From: Phoronis australis
Lineage: Eukaryota; Phoronida; Phoronidae
Assembly: GCA_002633005.1 (NCBI GenBank)
Contig: NMRA01000530.1
Location: 51,706-115,705 of the forward strand
Reading direction: 5' to 3'
Length of the DNA stretch: 64,000 bases
Shown: piece after piece, positions 24,501 to 37,900 of the stretch
Layout: every line of letters starts with the position of its first letter
Position numbering within the stretch: the stretch's first letter is position 1
Translations under genes and position numbers: made by a program
Notes under the pieces: generated by a model
The model's database searches: none
Seen by the model: the letters and a program-made list of their open reading frames with translations, nothing else
Told to the model about the DNA's origin: nothing

Positions 24501-27500
24501 ATTATTTTATTAATTCAGTGAAATTTTCCAAGTAATTCTCTTCTTTAACACAACGTCTTGTTCTGATCGTCTGCTCAACCTACTGGCGGTTCAGTACTGC
24601 TGTAATACAAGTTGCGGAAGGCTGTTTGCCAGATTTATTTGATGTTAAAATTGTTCCGTATGTTGATTACTTTATAATTGCTGCCATTTTACATGGAATA
24701 CACACAGACGTTATAAGTTCAAATTTCTTCGCAAATCCGCAACGACATATAAAAGATGCTGCCGCTTAGCCTTCAAAAGAATCGTATAAATTGCGCGTTT
24801 TAAATTAGATAGTTCACGCGATATGTATAAATATCGGCCGATAAAATAACCCACAGTTATACTACAATATCAGCCTCGAATGGCCAACGACAATTAAATA
24901 ATTCATTTAGTTATTTAAAGGCGTTAAATAACATTTTGGCGTAAAACCGAGGCCGGTTTCGAACACGCTTCGCAAGAGTTTCGAGTCGTCGACTTTACGT
25001 AATGGGGCTGCTGTATTGTAAAAGGTCTATTAAATTAACAACTGGGGTCTGCTATGACACCGTATGTTGATGTTTTTCATCAACACAGGTATTTTAGATA
25101 AAAAATTAGTTATTTTGGCACTATAGCAGGCCTTTAATTGCACGCATTCGAACACGGAAAAACTTTTCAAGTAGATATCGCTTGCAATACCGCAATAACT
25201 GTGTCAAGTGATCCTTGAATTATAAATGTTCAGGAGACGAATTTATGTTATATATGCAATTTAATTTTTTATTTTTTCAAGCGGGCGTATGGCATGGCAA
25301 TGCTATTATAAGCACAATGTGAGCTCGCAAAGTGATTCGCCCTTCACCTCACAACACGTCAGTCTCATGTCTTGTCCTTCCTTTTTTGGTCCGTTCTTCC
25401 GTGACAAGGTCCGTTCTTCCCGTCGACGACGTGAGTTTCAAAGTGGAACATAAGGCCTGAATGTGTTGATGAATTATTTTGCTAAATTTCAATAAATTAG
25501 AAAAAAGCTTTCACGAATAAACGTTTCCAGTATTCATTTTATTGCTTTTATTGCTTATATAGTGTGACGTAATGTTTACTTTTTGGACCCAGAAAAAAAC
25601 TTGAAATTCCAAAATTAAAAACAAAAATAACAATTTTCTAAGCACTTGGAAAATTGTTGACCTGGTCATGGACCTGGTCAATCTTAATCCTTCTGAACTC
25701 CCCGGGAGCATACAATGGGTGTAACCGTTGTCCTAGCACATCGATTAATCCAAACACATCATTTGATAAAAAAATTCAAATGCAAATTACCCCGTTAATA
25801 CCTGAATCGGGGAGAAATCCAAAACCTGCATTTTTTGAGAATTCGATATGACTGTGCATCTCTATTCCACAGTGAGTTAAATCGTGTCATATTAGTAACA
25901 GATACCTCATCATTAAACACCAAAACAATACTTACCTGTGCTTAACGCGATTATTCTCTCCACCTCTCTTATTGCCACAATTTTATACTGGGGAAGTTCT
26001 ACTTGGTCGGAAATCTTTACCTTGGTGTCATTATCCTGTTTCAGCCAAGTGTATATTATTTCCTTGGCTGAATATCCGTCTGAAAATTATAAGAGAATTG
26101 CATTTGTTATGAAAAGAAGGACGAAGTATTTTAATAATTGAAACCCTTCATAGAAGCAAATGCTATCACCAAGAGCAACAAAAAGACATTTTAGGGGAGA
26201 CATCAGCCTCGGGTCGAACTCAAAACAATGCTTTTCTCATCGGAATTACAATAACGCGCACGAGAGCTTGATTTTTCCCTCGTCCTCAACCGGCGACGTT
26301 TCCCCGAGAGTTTCCATTTATCACTTCGATGTGAAAAATGAAATGTAGTTTTTTAGATGAATGTTTGCGATGGGAGAGTACTCTAGCGTCAGAAGCGTGA
26401 TGCAATACTTTTTTCTTGGTCTCACAAATTCCAAGGAATATAATGGGAGGGATGATACTAATGATAAAATTTTGCTGAATCCCGCGTCTTGCCAAATAAT
26501 GGATAGAACCAAATTTCATACCGGACTCAAGCATTTTCAATCTCTATACATGTCCTTGAAAATAGCGACTGTACATGCTATTCAAAACTTAAAAATCAGG
26601 TTCCACTTGATTTTCTTCGACGGCTTAGTCAGGCTAACGCTTCTAATTGGTTCTCGATTTTTTGCTTTAATGACGTTTGACATAGTTTTACTGGGAGAGT
26701 GAATCAAGTGCAGCAGTTTTAAGTGTCGTTCGAAGTTAGGCAAGAAACATGTCTCATGAAAATCAACGTAAATATGTGTTTCCAAATAGAATAAAACATC
26801 ACCACGGTGAAACACAAATCTACATCTAAGTTGATGCTCCGCCATTTTTAGATCTACCCTCTACCCGACTTCCGGTAGCTGTTCAACGTGCATGTTTTGT
26901 AAGGATTCACTCACGCTAAGTGTCGTGTGCAACGATTATGAATATCAGACGACTTACAACTTTCGATTTCTAACGTGCAGCGCTGAGTGTCCATCGGAAA
27001 GAATGTCAGGTCAAGGTAACAAAAAGCCGTCACCGTGAGTCTGAAATATACCAAAAGTGATTTGGTGAAATGTCACACAAACGATTCATCATGTTATCTA
27101 TATTTATTCTGTCTGGTGGTTGGACATTCTTTCAGGGACAGGCTAGTCTTTACCAAATCGGTATGTTAGAACAAATTTGGAAAATCACGCAGTCCAGTGG
27201 CTATAGGTAGAATTATTACCGCCCGAGATGTACCTTAGCTAGCGCCCCCCCCCTCCACCTCTGTGGCCACCATTGCCGTGCTGTCGCCAGGACGTCGACA
27301 TCAGTGTTTTGCCGCCCCTACTCGTTTTTGCCGTCACCCTATTAATAGGTCCGATAACCAAGGCTAACTTCCACAGAAACAAGAATCTTGCAAATAAAGC
27401 TAGTGAAATTTTGTGCTTTGCTTGTAATGGATGGCGATATTTGGCGAAGACTTCTCAAGTAAGATCTCCTGCTTTTCGTGAAATGGATAGCGATATTTCG

Positions 27501-30500
27501 CGAAGACTTGTATGGTCTTGCGTTTTCGCGAGGTTATTGCATCTACTGAACTAGCACTGGTTGCCTTGTTTCCCCAGGCTGTACCCTGATCGACTACAAA
27601 AAATACCTCTTATCGTCACTAATTATCCGATTACCAAATTCCCTAAACTTTGATAAGTATTTCTCCCTACAATTTCCCTTTAACTGTAGCAAAATAATCA
27701 TTTGCTCTTAACGCTAGATAAAATCGTAATATGCATTTTTATTTACGTCAATTTTAGCTTAAAACCTTAGTCTATGTGACTACACGCTCAGAAAAAGCGA
27801 CTAAGTCACGAGCGCTCCCAAGTACATGCATCTCCTATGGACATTTCAAGAGAATGGGTCTTTTTAGATCTAACCACCTCGAACTGCATTTTACAAGTCC
27901 CCAAAAATTTGTATTACTTGAATAAATCTTACCTCATACTAAAAAACACGTTGCCGTCGCTACCAATGCGTATAAACGCGTTCTTAACCGTTGTGAGATG
28001 TGTCTTTGAACTTTTGGCGTTAGCGAAGAACGTATCCGGCCACCAGATGGCATCCAATACCTCGTTCGATATAGTTAATTGGTCTTCCATTCCCTTGAAC
28101 CTCAGCCGTGGGTCGTCCCATACTTGACGGAGGTAGAAATCAACAGTGTAATCCTGTAATACGGGGTTTGAAACACCACTGAAATGTTATTGTTGCTCTA
28201 ATGCAAGACAACTGACAAGGTGAGGCCGCCCTATAACATACGAGCCCCCCATTTGGCGAAGTGAGTAAAAATGTCCGCCTCAGAGAAACAAAAGTCTGAG
28301 ACAATGGGACAAGAGTCCACTAAAAAGGCGCAGATGCACAGTTCACAATTCTGAAGGTGCAAAAGGTCCACTTTGTCACAAATTCGAGTCCCCCCATATT
28401 AAAGGATGGGTGCGCGCATGTATATGAGACTACAAATGCTCGGGCACTAGTTGGTGAAGAGAGATATGATGCATTCTGTAGAGTTAATCACTTGCACGTT
28501 AAGCGAGATCACACAAAGTCTTGAAAACCACATAAGTCACCGAAAGGCGAGTTTTTCGCGAATAGAATAAATGCGTCCATTCTCTTAATTAGGAGGGTGT
28601 CCACGAGACAATTAGTCATTGAGTTAACACTGAAGCAATATAACATATTGCCATAAACTTCGGTACTGACAGAAGTTGCAACCGGTCGAGCCGAATTAGT
28701 CTACAGTGAACACAACCATGATAACAGCGCGTATTTGTAGAGAACATTTCGTCGGTTTTTATACATTTGCAGCAAATCTTGGGACTGAGATCGCCAGGGC
28801 AAAGTTCAGGAATTTTTAAAAACCTGAATTACTGGAAAACGTACATAAGTATGAAGTATACAATCTTCACAATTGATGCTTAAAGGTAGGCGAAGAAATG
28901 ATTCATTAAGAACGTGAATTGAAGGCACTCCTTGCCAGAAACGCAATTTTGTTTGAAATAGTTCATGTTGGTGTTAAATTGTGCCACCCAAGTACAGCAA
29001 GTTCAAGTTACACGCCGGGCAGCCGATAATGAACAGTTCACATGGAACTACAGGCGGAAACTTGTCCAACGTGAGCTCAACCGTGCAGATAGGACTCGTG
29101 ATGACCAATTTTGCATAACGGAAAACGTGTTACCCAAGTACAGCAAGAAGGTGTAAAACAAAAGCTTTCCTATAATTCCGCTTTTGCTGCTTGGCGATAG
29201 TTTTCTTAAGAACGGGCGTTGGATTCTTGGTTTCCCTTTGTTTTATCTATTTTGTACTTTGTGAAATGCATGAACGCTCGCCATGAACATGTATATTTGC
29301 GTTGCTCTTTCACTCAATTATTCGCACATAAGCGCGCGCATTCTCAACACCATCGAGGTGCAACATGAGCAAAGACGTTTAGTCATAAGACGCATTCAGC
29401 GACCTACTGCTAAAACGTCCACACCAACCAATAAGTGTAACATCAAGCGAGAACTTTCCAGGTTCACAAATAGAGTAGTGATGTTGTAAGATCTCTTCTG
29501 GATTTTAATGAAGAGTATTGCTTGGTTTTAATATTGATTCAAATTTTGATTTCGTGATCATAAATAATTCAAATTCTAAATGCAGGTAAGCTAACACTAT
29601 AGACCTGGGTAGAGATCACAGCAGAGGTTGGAAATCGCCTTCTATAAACTTGAACTATTTCTTGTTTCATAAAAAAAATAATTGCAGGCGGTCTGATACA
29701 CGTTGTACCAGACGTGCGCAGGCCTTGCATATGGGCCCATTGCACTGATCACCTGGAAATATTTTTATGCTTTATTAATATATGGTTAAAACCGAGCTGA
29801 GGAGCTAGAAACCTGGCTCAAGGGTTTAGCAGTGTGAACTTGTTTCATAGGCGCGGCACAGTTTATTTAATGCAAGATTTTGACCGACCTTTGAAAGTGT
29901 TGGTGTTTGAAATATTCGGCGTTCTTCTGGCAATTTTTAAAAAATTATGACTCAAAAAACTTTCAAAATACGAAGGTGATATCGACACGTATATTTGGCT
30001 GAAGATTCATCGGCATGACGACATTATCGACTTCGTGACCGATGTTCTAGAGAGCCATTAAACTAATATTTAACTTACCATGTCGACTTCCGATATTGAG
30101 CTTATGCTTGAAACGTGCATGTTCAACGATACCTGAACAGGTGGTCCTGTCGAAAGAAAACGCAATTGATAAAATATCAGTCTTCTACAGAACCGATAAA
30201 ATTCAAATGTCTATGAAATGGGACAACTTGACAAGACATTTATTTGCATTTGATTTCGACACGCAAATGAAGTTAAAAAAAACATCCTGTACGCTGACCA
30301 AGCTGCAGTTTTACTCATGGATAGCATTTGCATTCATGACAAACCACGGGGACGGACATAGCCCGCTTCAATTGCAACCATCCGGGGCACCACGTTACAG
30401 CACTGACTTAGGGCACAGTTCGGTGACATGTGACAGATCGTTTTGGCCACAAAGCTAGTTCTTAAAAACACTTAGTAACTTACATCCCATTTTGTATTCA

Positions 30501-32763
30501 CATCACTGCAATACGTATCATTCCAACTAATCACAGATATTCCCTGCTTCCACGGAAGTATGTCGCCAAGTGTCGCGAGCTTGCGAAAATGAGGCTGGGC
30601 GTTCCGCTTGCATCGTCTGGGTGCAGCGCAAATACAACGCAGTCTCTCAATAACTTTTTACACTCGCGACGTGGTGGTGATCCGGTAAGACGGTATTAAA
30701 TTACTTGGGGTATAGAACTGAGTTGAGCTGTCTCAACATGTAATGTGAACTCAAGGTTTTAATTTATTATGACATGAATTTATCCTTATTCGATCATTAC
30801 TAACTTTACGAATTTCAACGCATAACTGGTCGTGTCAAATATTGTTTGAGACTTGACACTGGCAGACTTTCTTTTCAGGGAGTAAAAACCCTGAACGACA
30901 CCGGGAAGAACGAGTTTGTGCAACGTCACAAAGGGCTATTCCTGCAGCTTGTTAAATGTTGCGAGTGTAAAAAAAGTTACTGAGAGACTGGGACGTGTTA
31001 GCTGGATGAGCGCAGTGCGAGTTCATGGTGATGGCACTTCCACGATTAACCATTGATTTTAGACATCAGATTCGCAACTCATCACTTTCGAAGGATTCTG
31101 CGTAATTGCTATCACCAGACTGAAACTAGCTCCTCTCCAACATGCATGGCGAAAACCAACGTGGCAACTAACGGGAAATTGCATACGCTCTCGTCGCTTG
31201 TTTCCAACCCAACCCATTTTACGATTACGAGTTACTCGGATTGTTAACATTTTAGTTAATTTCTTAAACAATGCAGCGTAATGAACACGAGTAACCTGAT
31301 CGACCCTTGCACTACACAATCACCAAGTCACTGACAGAAGTACATGTACAATTAAATGACAATTAAAATAATATCCAGCTGCATGTCACCAGATTACGAC
31401 GGCCACATGGGCATTTTTGAAATTGTGTAGTTTTAGTTTTGTTGTTAAAACTACACAATTCAGGGAAGGGATTGCCAGATTAGACAAGCGACCCTGATAT
31501 TTCAGCGTAGAATCCCGCTACAGTGTAGCATTCGCTGGTGGTGATTTGGCGAGCTATCACACACAGGTAGCTTACAGCGAAAAGTGAGTGTAAGACAAAC
31601 GAGCAACACGTCGCTGTGAACGATAAATATACATGTGTAGTCGTAAGCAAAATGCGATTTGAGATTGGGAACTGTCATTACTACCACAAACAGGAGAAAT
31701 AACGTCTTTGACTGGACACCTAGTTGTAATGCATTTTTCACTTTGTGTTCGCCGCAACCACTAAACCAGGTCGCCGACACATTGAGCCGACGCGATACAA
31801 TATTAAGCCAGAGACTGCGATCTTTAATTCGTAAAATATCATATTAAATTTGCGTCTATGACCACTTCTAATGGTATGAATCAGTGGCGGATGTAGGGGG
31901 GCCAAGGGGGCCATGCCCCCCCCCCCTAAAATTCTACCAGATACCATTTGGCAGTTCAGGTGGGAAATGCTGAATAGCACATGCGCGCAAGCAGGGGTGC
32001 TCGAGGGGTGAATAAACAATGCATAGGCCCTAAAAAAACCCGTTTACCGTTTTTTTAGTCAGAAGATCCCCAAATTCAAAAATTTCGAGGCCCCTACATC
32101 CCTACATTTTAGGCTGGACGCACACGTCTGCCGAATTTCTGGTTATTCCTGTGCCCTGGCATCCCCCTAACTCAAAATCCTGGATCCGCCCCTATGAATC
32201 CATTCCTTTGTCAGTTGAGCATCGCTAGGAAACGTATAAAAAACATAGGTCATTTATAGATGGCGCGAATGTGGAAGTAGAGAATATGTGATTAAAGCAT
32301 ACACATTACACTTTAAGTCTGGACAATTTGGATGTTGGCTAAAAACCCCTTAAACCTGAGGGAACACCATGTTTAGTATGATTAGTAACCTGTTCACGAA
32401 ACTGGTCTCAAAGTCCCTTGATCAAACTGGAGGTGATCCTTGTGTTTTGGATACCAGGCTTTGCAAACTGCAACACCAGAAATCATTTCTCATCTGAATA
32501 AGGACCAGAGCCCAATCTCATAGCAGGAAAGGCTCTAAATCAATAGTTTGATGCTTAGACGGATCGCGACTTATAGCCGCTTTAAAACCTCGATTTCAAA
32601 TCTAAGCCCTCATTTCTAATTCTTTGTACTAGGTGAAGATTCACGTTAACTTAATTATTACGTACCATAGAAGTTGGGTCTCAATCGTTTGTCATATCCT
32701 TCGAGAAGGGAATTGAGTTGATGCGTGAGATTAAGCAGTCGAAAATCTTGATAATCGTCTTCT
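21514..32763 (-). CDS. Anion-selective Cys-loop receptor subunit (GABA-A/glycine type)
   Basis: Exons in transcript order: 32666-32763, 30079-30146, 27933-28153, 26958-27040, 25936-26079, 23015-23499, 21514-21816. All junction phases agree, giving about 467 codons. It would form a pentameric ligand-gated chloride channel in the plasma membrane. Seen are [36 protein letters not shown], the Cys loop [15 protein letters not shown] with exactly 13 residues between cysteines, [20 protein letters not shown] (M1), [17 protein letters not shown] (M2), [20 protein letters not shown] (M3), a Cys- and Lys-rich M3-M4 loop, and [11 protein letters not shown] into M4. The PAR sequence before M2 marks anion selectivity. 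GABA versus glycine preference cannot be assigned. The signal-peptide exon is missing; a weak, phase-correct candidate is 33916-33995 (ATG at 33995). Confidence 0.93.
22530..22575. repeat. Terminal fragment related to the TIR element at 23778
   Basis: TTCGAGTTCTATTTCGAG and CCGGGCCCAG match the right end of the element at 23778-24219. A CTCGAAATCGAACTCG segment near 22175 may be the other end. It lies in the last receptor intron. Confidence 0.45.
23778..24219. mobile_element. Non-autonomous DNA element with about 45-bp inverted ends
   Basis: CTTTTATGCAACT at 23779-23791 is the perfect inverse of AGTTGCATAAAAG at 24206-24218, and inside it GGGCCCGGTCTCTAATCTTT is nearly the inverse of AAGATTGGAGACCGGGCCC. 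The interior repeats CGAACTCGAA/TTCGAGTT motifs. It has no coding capacity and lies in the receptor intron 23500-25935. Confidence 0.65.
24255..24448. mobile_element. Foldback element, about 95-bp arms
   Basis: Almost the whole 194 bases are one palindrome. ATGTGGTATAAATAGATTAT at 24255 pairs with the inverse ending at 24448, and GAGAATTATCACCCTCGGGG pairs with CCCCTCGGGCGATAATTCTC around a tiny centre near 24348. A few mismatches and small indels separate the arms. It is intronic and non-coding. Confidence 0.75.
28241..28420 (+). repeat. Dispersed repeat family B, copy 2
   Basis: CCCCCCATTTGGCGAAG, CAGAGAAACAAAAG, AAGAGTCCACTAAAAAG and GGGTGCGCGCATG are shared with copies at 14050 and 50891. 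It sits in a receptor intron. Confidence 0.65.
29681..29835 (-). mobile_element. SINE copy 3
   Basis: Same body as copy 1, with ATTGCAGGCGGTCTGATACA at 29681 and AACCGAGCTGAGGAGCTAGA near 29790. The tRNA-like head is truncated. It is intronic in the receptor gene. Confidence 0.7.
31421..31460. repeat. Perfect 15-bp hairpin
   Basis: AATTGTGTAGTTTTA and TAAAACTACACAATT are separated by a 10-base loop. It lies in a receptor intron and its role is unknown. Confidence 0.7.
31882..32194. mobile_element. MITE with CAGTGGCGGAT ends, TSD TGAAT
   Basis: Starts CAGTGGCGGATGTAGGGG and ends TCCTGGATCCGCCCCTA. TGAAT flanks both sides (31877-31881 and 32195-32199) inside a longer shared ATGAAT context. 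G and C tracts lie inside each end. It belongs to the same type as 2813-3028 and lies in the first visible receptor intron. Confidence 0.7.
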
Positions 32764-32998
32764 CTGCAGAGGAAAAAATGTGCTATTAAAGTAGCATTAA
32801 ATCAGTGCTTAATGTCAAAAACAAATTTTGATTTAGGTTATTTTATCTCAGATTGTTGGTTAATCAAAACATGTAAAATATGTGTATTTCTGGACTTAGA
32901 AAGAACTCCCAAAATTTCAGGTCACACCGTGACCTAAGCGAGAGGCCTTACCCCTATGAAGCGCCAAACGGTTCTTTAACGAGTGTCTTACTGCGTGT

Positions 32999-33850
32999 TG
33001 AAATATATTTATTCAACGCGTACTGCTGCTTAATTAACGTGCAGTATTGCTTATTCATCGCGCTGAATTAGTTATTTGTCATGTCCAATCTAAGACATGT
33101 TTACAGCCAGCACGTACCGCCGCGAGAAGACAGCGCAAACGAAACATGGCCGCGGTGGAGCACAATCTTCGAAGCTGGCCTTGCACGCGTGTAGTGTCGT
33201 TGGCGAAGTGGGTGAACAATTACGCCGCAAATAATTACTTAGCGCTGGAAACTATTATTTACGCCCTGAAATTACGCTGCAACTAATTACTTCACTCCGC
33301 AACTAATTATTTTACTCCCTACGCACGTTATTTGACGGCGTGAAGTAAGTATTTGTGGCGTAATCTAAAGGTGTTAAGTAAATGCTTGCAGCATTCAGTA
33401 ATTATTTACGGAGTAAAGTAATTATTTTCGGCGTAAAGTAAATATTTAAGACGCAGAGTAAATATTTAAGGCGTAAAGTAAATATTGGAGGCGTAACTTA
33501 ATTATTTACGTGCGTAAATTACGCACGTAAATTAACTTTAATTAACGTCGTTAAAAGTTAATTTACGCCACAAATAATTCCTTTATGCCATTAAAACTCA
33601 ATTTACACCGCAAATAATTAATTTATGCCATAAATAAGAATTAATGTACGCACTCAATTTTACGACGACGCTTTCTCCCAACGGCCCATCATAGTATTGC
33701 AAGTCTTCCCTTATTTTGAGATTTGAGACCACGGACGGATGAAAGTACACGTTGAATTAGCAACAGTACGCGTTGAATATGAAATTCTGCGCGTTGATTA
33801 AGAACTTTGTTTAGGAACCATCTCAGCGCGTTGAATAATTAACACTACGT
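32999..33850. repeat. Compound palindromic array of short repeats
   Basis: Outer zones carry repeated ATTCAACGCG-type units: ATTCAACGCGTACTG at 33011-33025 is the exact inverse of CAGTACGCGTTGAAT at 33764-33778. Inner zones (about 33220-33660) are packed with degenerate TTTACGCC-(G/A)CAAATAATT units that read forward on the left, reversed (GGCGTAAAGTAAAT) in the middle and forward again on the right, around a TTTACGTGCGTAAATTACG palindrome near 33508. There is no protein-coding logic. It lies between the receptor gene and the next candidate gene, or in the receptor's first intron. Confidence 0.7.
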
Positions 33851-34971
33851 TATGAAAAAGCTTAAAATTAAATACGAGCACAGTTTGATACCTAGTTTAG
33901 ACCTTTCGACATCACTTTTCGGCTGAGGAGATGGCCAAAAATGACGGGATATTCTTCTCGAGCTGCACAACGGCTGTCAGAATTACACACGTCATATCAA
34001 CACCGTATCACCCTTATCACGCTATTTCTTGAGCTATAGACTAAAATATTGTTTTATACAATGTATTGTTTGTTTGGTAAAATGGGGGCTTAAAAACGCA
34101 GACGAAGGTGTGTCAAGAATGCTGCGTTCTGATTGGTCAGTTAAGCTGTCAGTCGTAATTGTGGCGATAGGTCAATTGTACGCTCGTGACACACGCACGC
34201 GCCATTTCCTAATCTTTTGCGACATCTCGCGGGAGCTAGATGATGACAGCTTCGCAGCAGCAAAATTTGTTCTGAACTTCAGTTTACTAGTATCAACATT
34301 CTAAAACTTATAATGAAGTCAGTTTTGATAATTTGTCGTGACGGGTACAAAACCTCGTGAACGAACAGCAGTTGATTGAAGAGGCGGGAAAAAGAAACTG
34401 GCCAATAGGTGACGCAACCTTTCATGGCTCCGAAAGCCTACGCCAAAAATCGCACCACAATTTTAGCCGCAGTATAACGATAGAACGCCAATTTTCCAAC
34501 ACCGGTAAACAATTTACATGTCGTTTACCCAAGAAAGATAATAATTTTTAATGACACTCAGTAATTTGTGTCAAGTTTTATCTGGTCATTTTTTTACCCA
34601 GAGAGGCGCAAAGCTGTATATCTACATTACAGCTTGCACCAAGGGTAGGGGTAACAGAGCTCAACACACAGTGATATCCAGCTGTATTTTGCGATAGTTT
34701 TCATTCAGCTATCTGACTGACTGAGTCATACAGCAGTATCACAAACAGGCATTGAAAACATTTTGTCCGGCGGTCATGATTAATCTATGGCGGTTTTATC
34801 TCTGTTTGTGGTTTAGCGGTCATGTTTTTAGGTGCATCTGTCCCATCTTGTGGTGCGGCGGTCCAATTTGATCCCCATAGTTCCTATTCTGTGGTAAGGC
34901 GATCCGATTTGGGAGACCGGGGGTACCGGTCATGTTGTTTCTTACCTGTGATATGGAGCTTTCGTTGTGTA

Positions 34972-37900
34972 TCAAACATAAAACTTGACGAAGGAATAGA
35001 GATACAATAATAGAAAAAGGACAATCAGTGTTTTCGCAAAGTCCAGAAATGCGGTGGCATTGTTGGCAACAGCGGAGTCGATCTATTGGGACTTCTTTAT
35101 ACAACCAGACACACGCCTCCAATTAAATGTCAATTTGCTTCTCTCTTTTGAAAAAAAATAAGCCATCAACCATAACGTTTGTGTTTCATCAATCCCGGAA
35201 AACCCTGTTCAAGCGCAAAAGTTAGAATCCATGTTAACGCGAATTGTTACGGGATGATTTGACAACACAGATGCATTCGAAGCCAGTTTGCCCCCTTCCA
35301 TAAAACTAGTGCAAACTACTTCATATCCACTTGCTGTGAAACGCAGCTGGAACAAAGAAGCAATCCTTCTGTACAATACGAACATCTACCATCTTGCAAT
35401 GTACACGCAATGTTCAAGAGAGTTTCACAAAGACGATGCAGTATACGATGATAAAATTTTTCGATTTATGTTGATATCACCGTCTGGCATATCCAATGAT
35501 ATAATCCCAACAGACAACATAAAGCAACGTATTAATTACATGCTGGAACTTTTACTTACATGTAGCGCATCAAATCAATTCCGGCTTCGGCAGAATTGCA
35601 TGCTATTTGCAATGCTAACTGTATCCAGGTTGTGTGTATAACAAAACTGATTATCATATTCAGGCCCACTGTGGTGAGAGCGTAGTGATGTCCTCCCTGC
35701 AAAAGATGTATTAATAGATGATGTTATGAATACAACGCATGGTGCTATCGCTGTCTCATCTTTGGGAACTGAAGATTAAATAGAGTGTGAAGCGCATTTT
35801 TCAATGCAATTTGGAGTCTTTACGGAAATCGATAACATCGTTTTGCTGTACACATATATGTGTATATGTGCATATATATGCGTGTGGTTTCACACGGACA
35901 CTTCATATAAAGTTTATATTCGCCTTGCCCATTTACAAAGGACACACAATTCGTGTTTGAAGGTGATGGTCAAACTCCCTGCTGTCAGAATGTTTCTTTG
36001 TTGTGTCTGCACTACAGAGATCACTATAGGTGAAACGATGCGCAACTCACGAGGCAAGGGTTTTCAAAATTAAGACTCACACCTTTCGTTCATGCACGCT
36101 TATCACTCAATTACCTGAAAATCGATTCATTACACTAATTAATATAATTATGAGATCCTTTCATTGCGTTAACTATCCAAATTCTACTAGTTAAGCAATT
36201 TCAATCGCTTCAGTCATTGCTCAAAGGAGTTCAAAACAGGTTTTGCCTAATCAGGTGTTTCATATTTACGCAAATTCCCGGGCCTAATTTGTGAAGAAAA
36301 GTTTATGTAGCAGGTATTTCTACATCCCACATGCAGTAATTAGATGGCTAGAAGCGCTGTTATAAAGTGTGGAAATGTTTTAAAACTCAGGGGAGTCACG
36401 TATGATTATGTGAAACCAAATTTCATGCCCATTTAGACTCCCATGCACAATAGCAGCTATACAGTCTCTGACCTGTACCTCTGCAGTCGGACACATTACA
36501 TAAAATAGGAGATTTGCTATACTTTTGTTAGGTCTGGCCATTTCAACTATTCTCTGTTATAGCAATTATGTTGTGTTAGTAAAAGGAACCGCAAAAATGA
36601 AAAGGTTTAGTTTCGTGATTGGAGACCATGTTTTACTATCTGATGTAAATACTCACAATCTCATAGTTTAAGAAAGAGGTCTCTCCTGGTTGAAGTTTTA
36701 CAGCGTGGTAACCAAATCGTGCATTCAATGTCTGAAACATGCGTAAAACAAAACTCTAATGTGTCTAAATTGAATACAGCAGCTTATGTTCTTTCATCAC
36801 AGTGGTGATTTTCTATGGAACACTACCTACCAGCAGCATTTTAGTGGCAGCGTAGACGAAGATACGAGATGAGCTGTGTTCCACAAGGGCCTCACCTCAT
36901 TGTCAGCCGCACGCAGCGAGGTAAAATGCTCACTGCATTCGTAGCAAACATCGTACGTGTAGTACACACTGTTGCAATGAGCAAATGGAGAGAGATTGGT
37001 TGTTGTCAGGTGATGCAACGATAAACACGCATTGGATACCACTTACATCTGGCTAACCACTAAACTAACGTCGCGCGAAATATGTGAGGATTTCCACTTA
37101 CTCGAGACATTCTGCTTCAGTAGTGTAGGTGTTTTACTTAAAAGTAACCGTTTGCCTTTGTACAAATTTATTGCATCTGTGTACTGACCTAGGTCTACAT
37201 GCCTGATGATTATGTTGAATAATATCGAAACGTCAATATGAAGCACAGCCTCGTGTTTTTGCTATTTAACATTTCACTAAAAGTAATATCCCGGAAGACC
37301 ACGCAAACTCGCGAATGTAATGCTAGTGTTTCAAAAGTGCTCCGGAACTTTTTGCCTAACACTACAAAAATGGCGCTGAGGTTTGAATGTCAAATTGATA
37401 GATTTCAGTGTTCCCTTTCATGAGCGAAGATTTCTTGGCACAAGTGCTTCTGAGTGTGTCTGGGGACTGCGGAGGGCAGCCAGTCACAAACTAATTCAAT
37501 GATACTCACATGTTTTACCTCTTCTTGCAATTTTAGAAAACGACGATTTTCTAATTAGAAATTTTACGAAATGTGGTATGTGCAACCTTCGCGACATACC
37601 TGGACAATAAAATAATTATCCTCTGTTCTGTTCGTGTTTTCTGCACAAGAATTAGCGATCCAAAATTAGAGAAATTTGTCAATAAAAAGACCACCTACAA
37701 AATGGAACCTTCGGCGTCTGTTTCCGTTTCCGCCATGATAAGATCTCGATGGTTGCTCTCGTTTCTATATCAACCAATGGTATTCGTGTAAAACTAGGGG
37801 TCATTAGGCTGACTTTTGGTCGCCTCTGACATCTTTTCAAAAGTCACCATACCAACTTTCGATAGTTTTACTCAACAATAAAATGGAATCGAGATCAAGA

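Noticed and set aside
30096-30458. 120-codon open frame on the + strand
   Set aside because: It overlaps the receptor exon 30079-30146 on the other strand and shows no family match.
34820-35122. 100-codon - strand frame with an apparent donor at 34935
   Set aside because: A neighbouring frame of the same strand gives a more protein-like membrane segment with its own stop (34972), so this one is probably a shadow.
35288-35641. 117-codon open frame on the + strand
   Set aside because: No recognisable domain, no splice or promoter context, and it lies in a putative intron of the - strand candidate gene.
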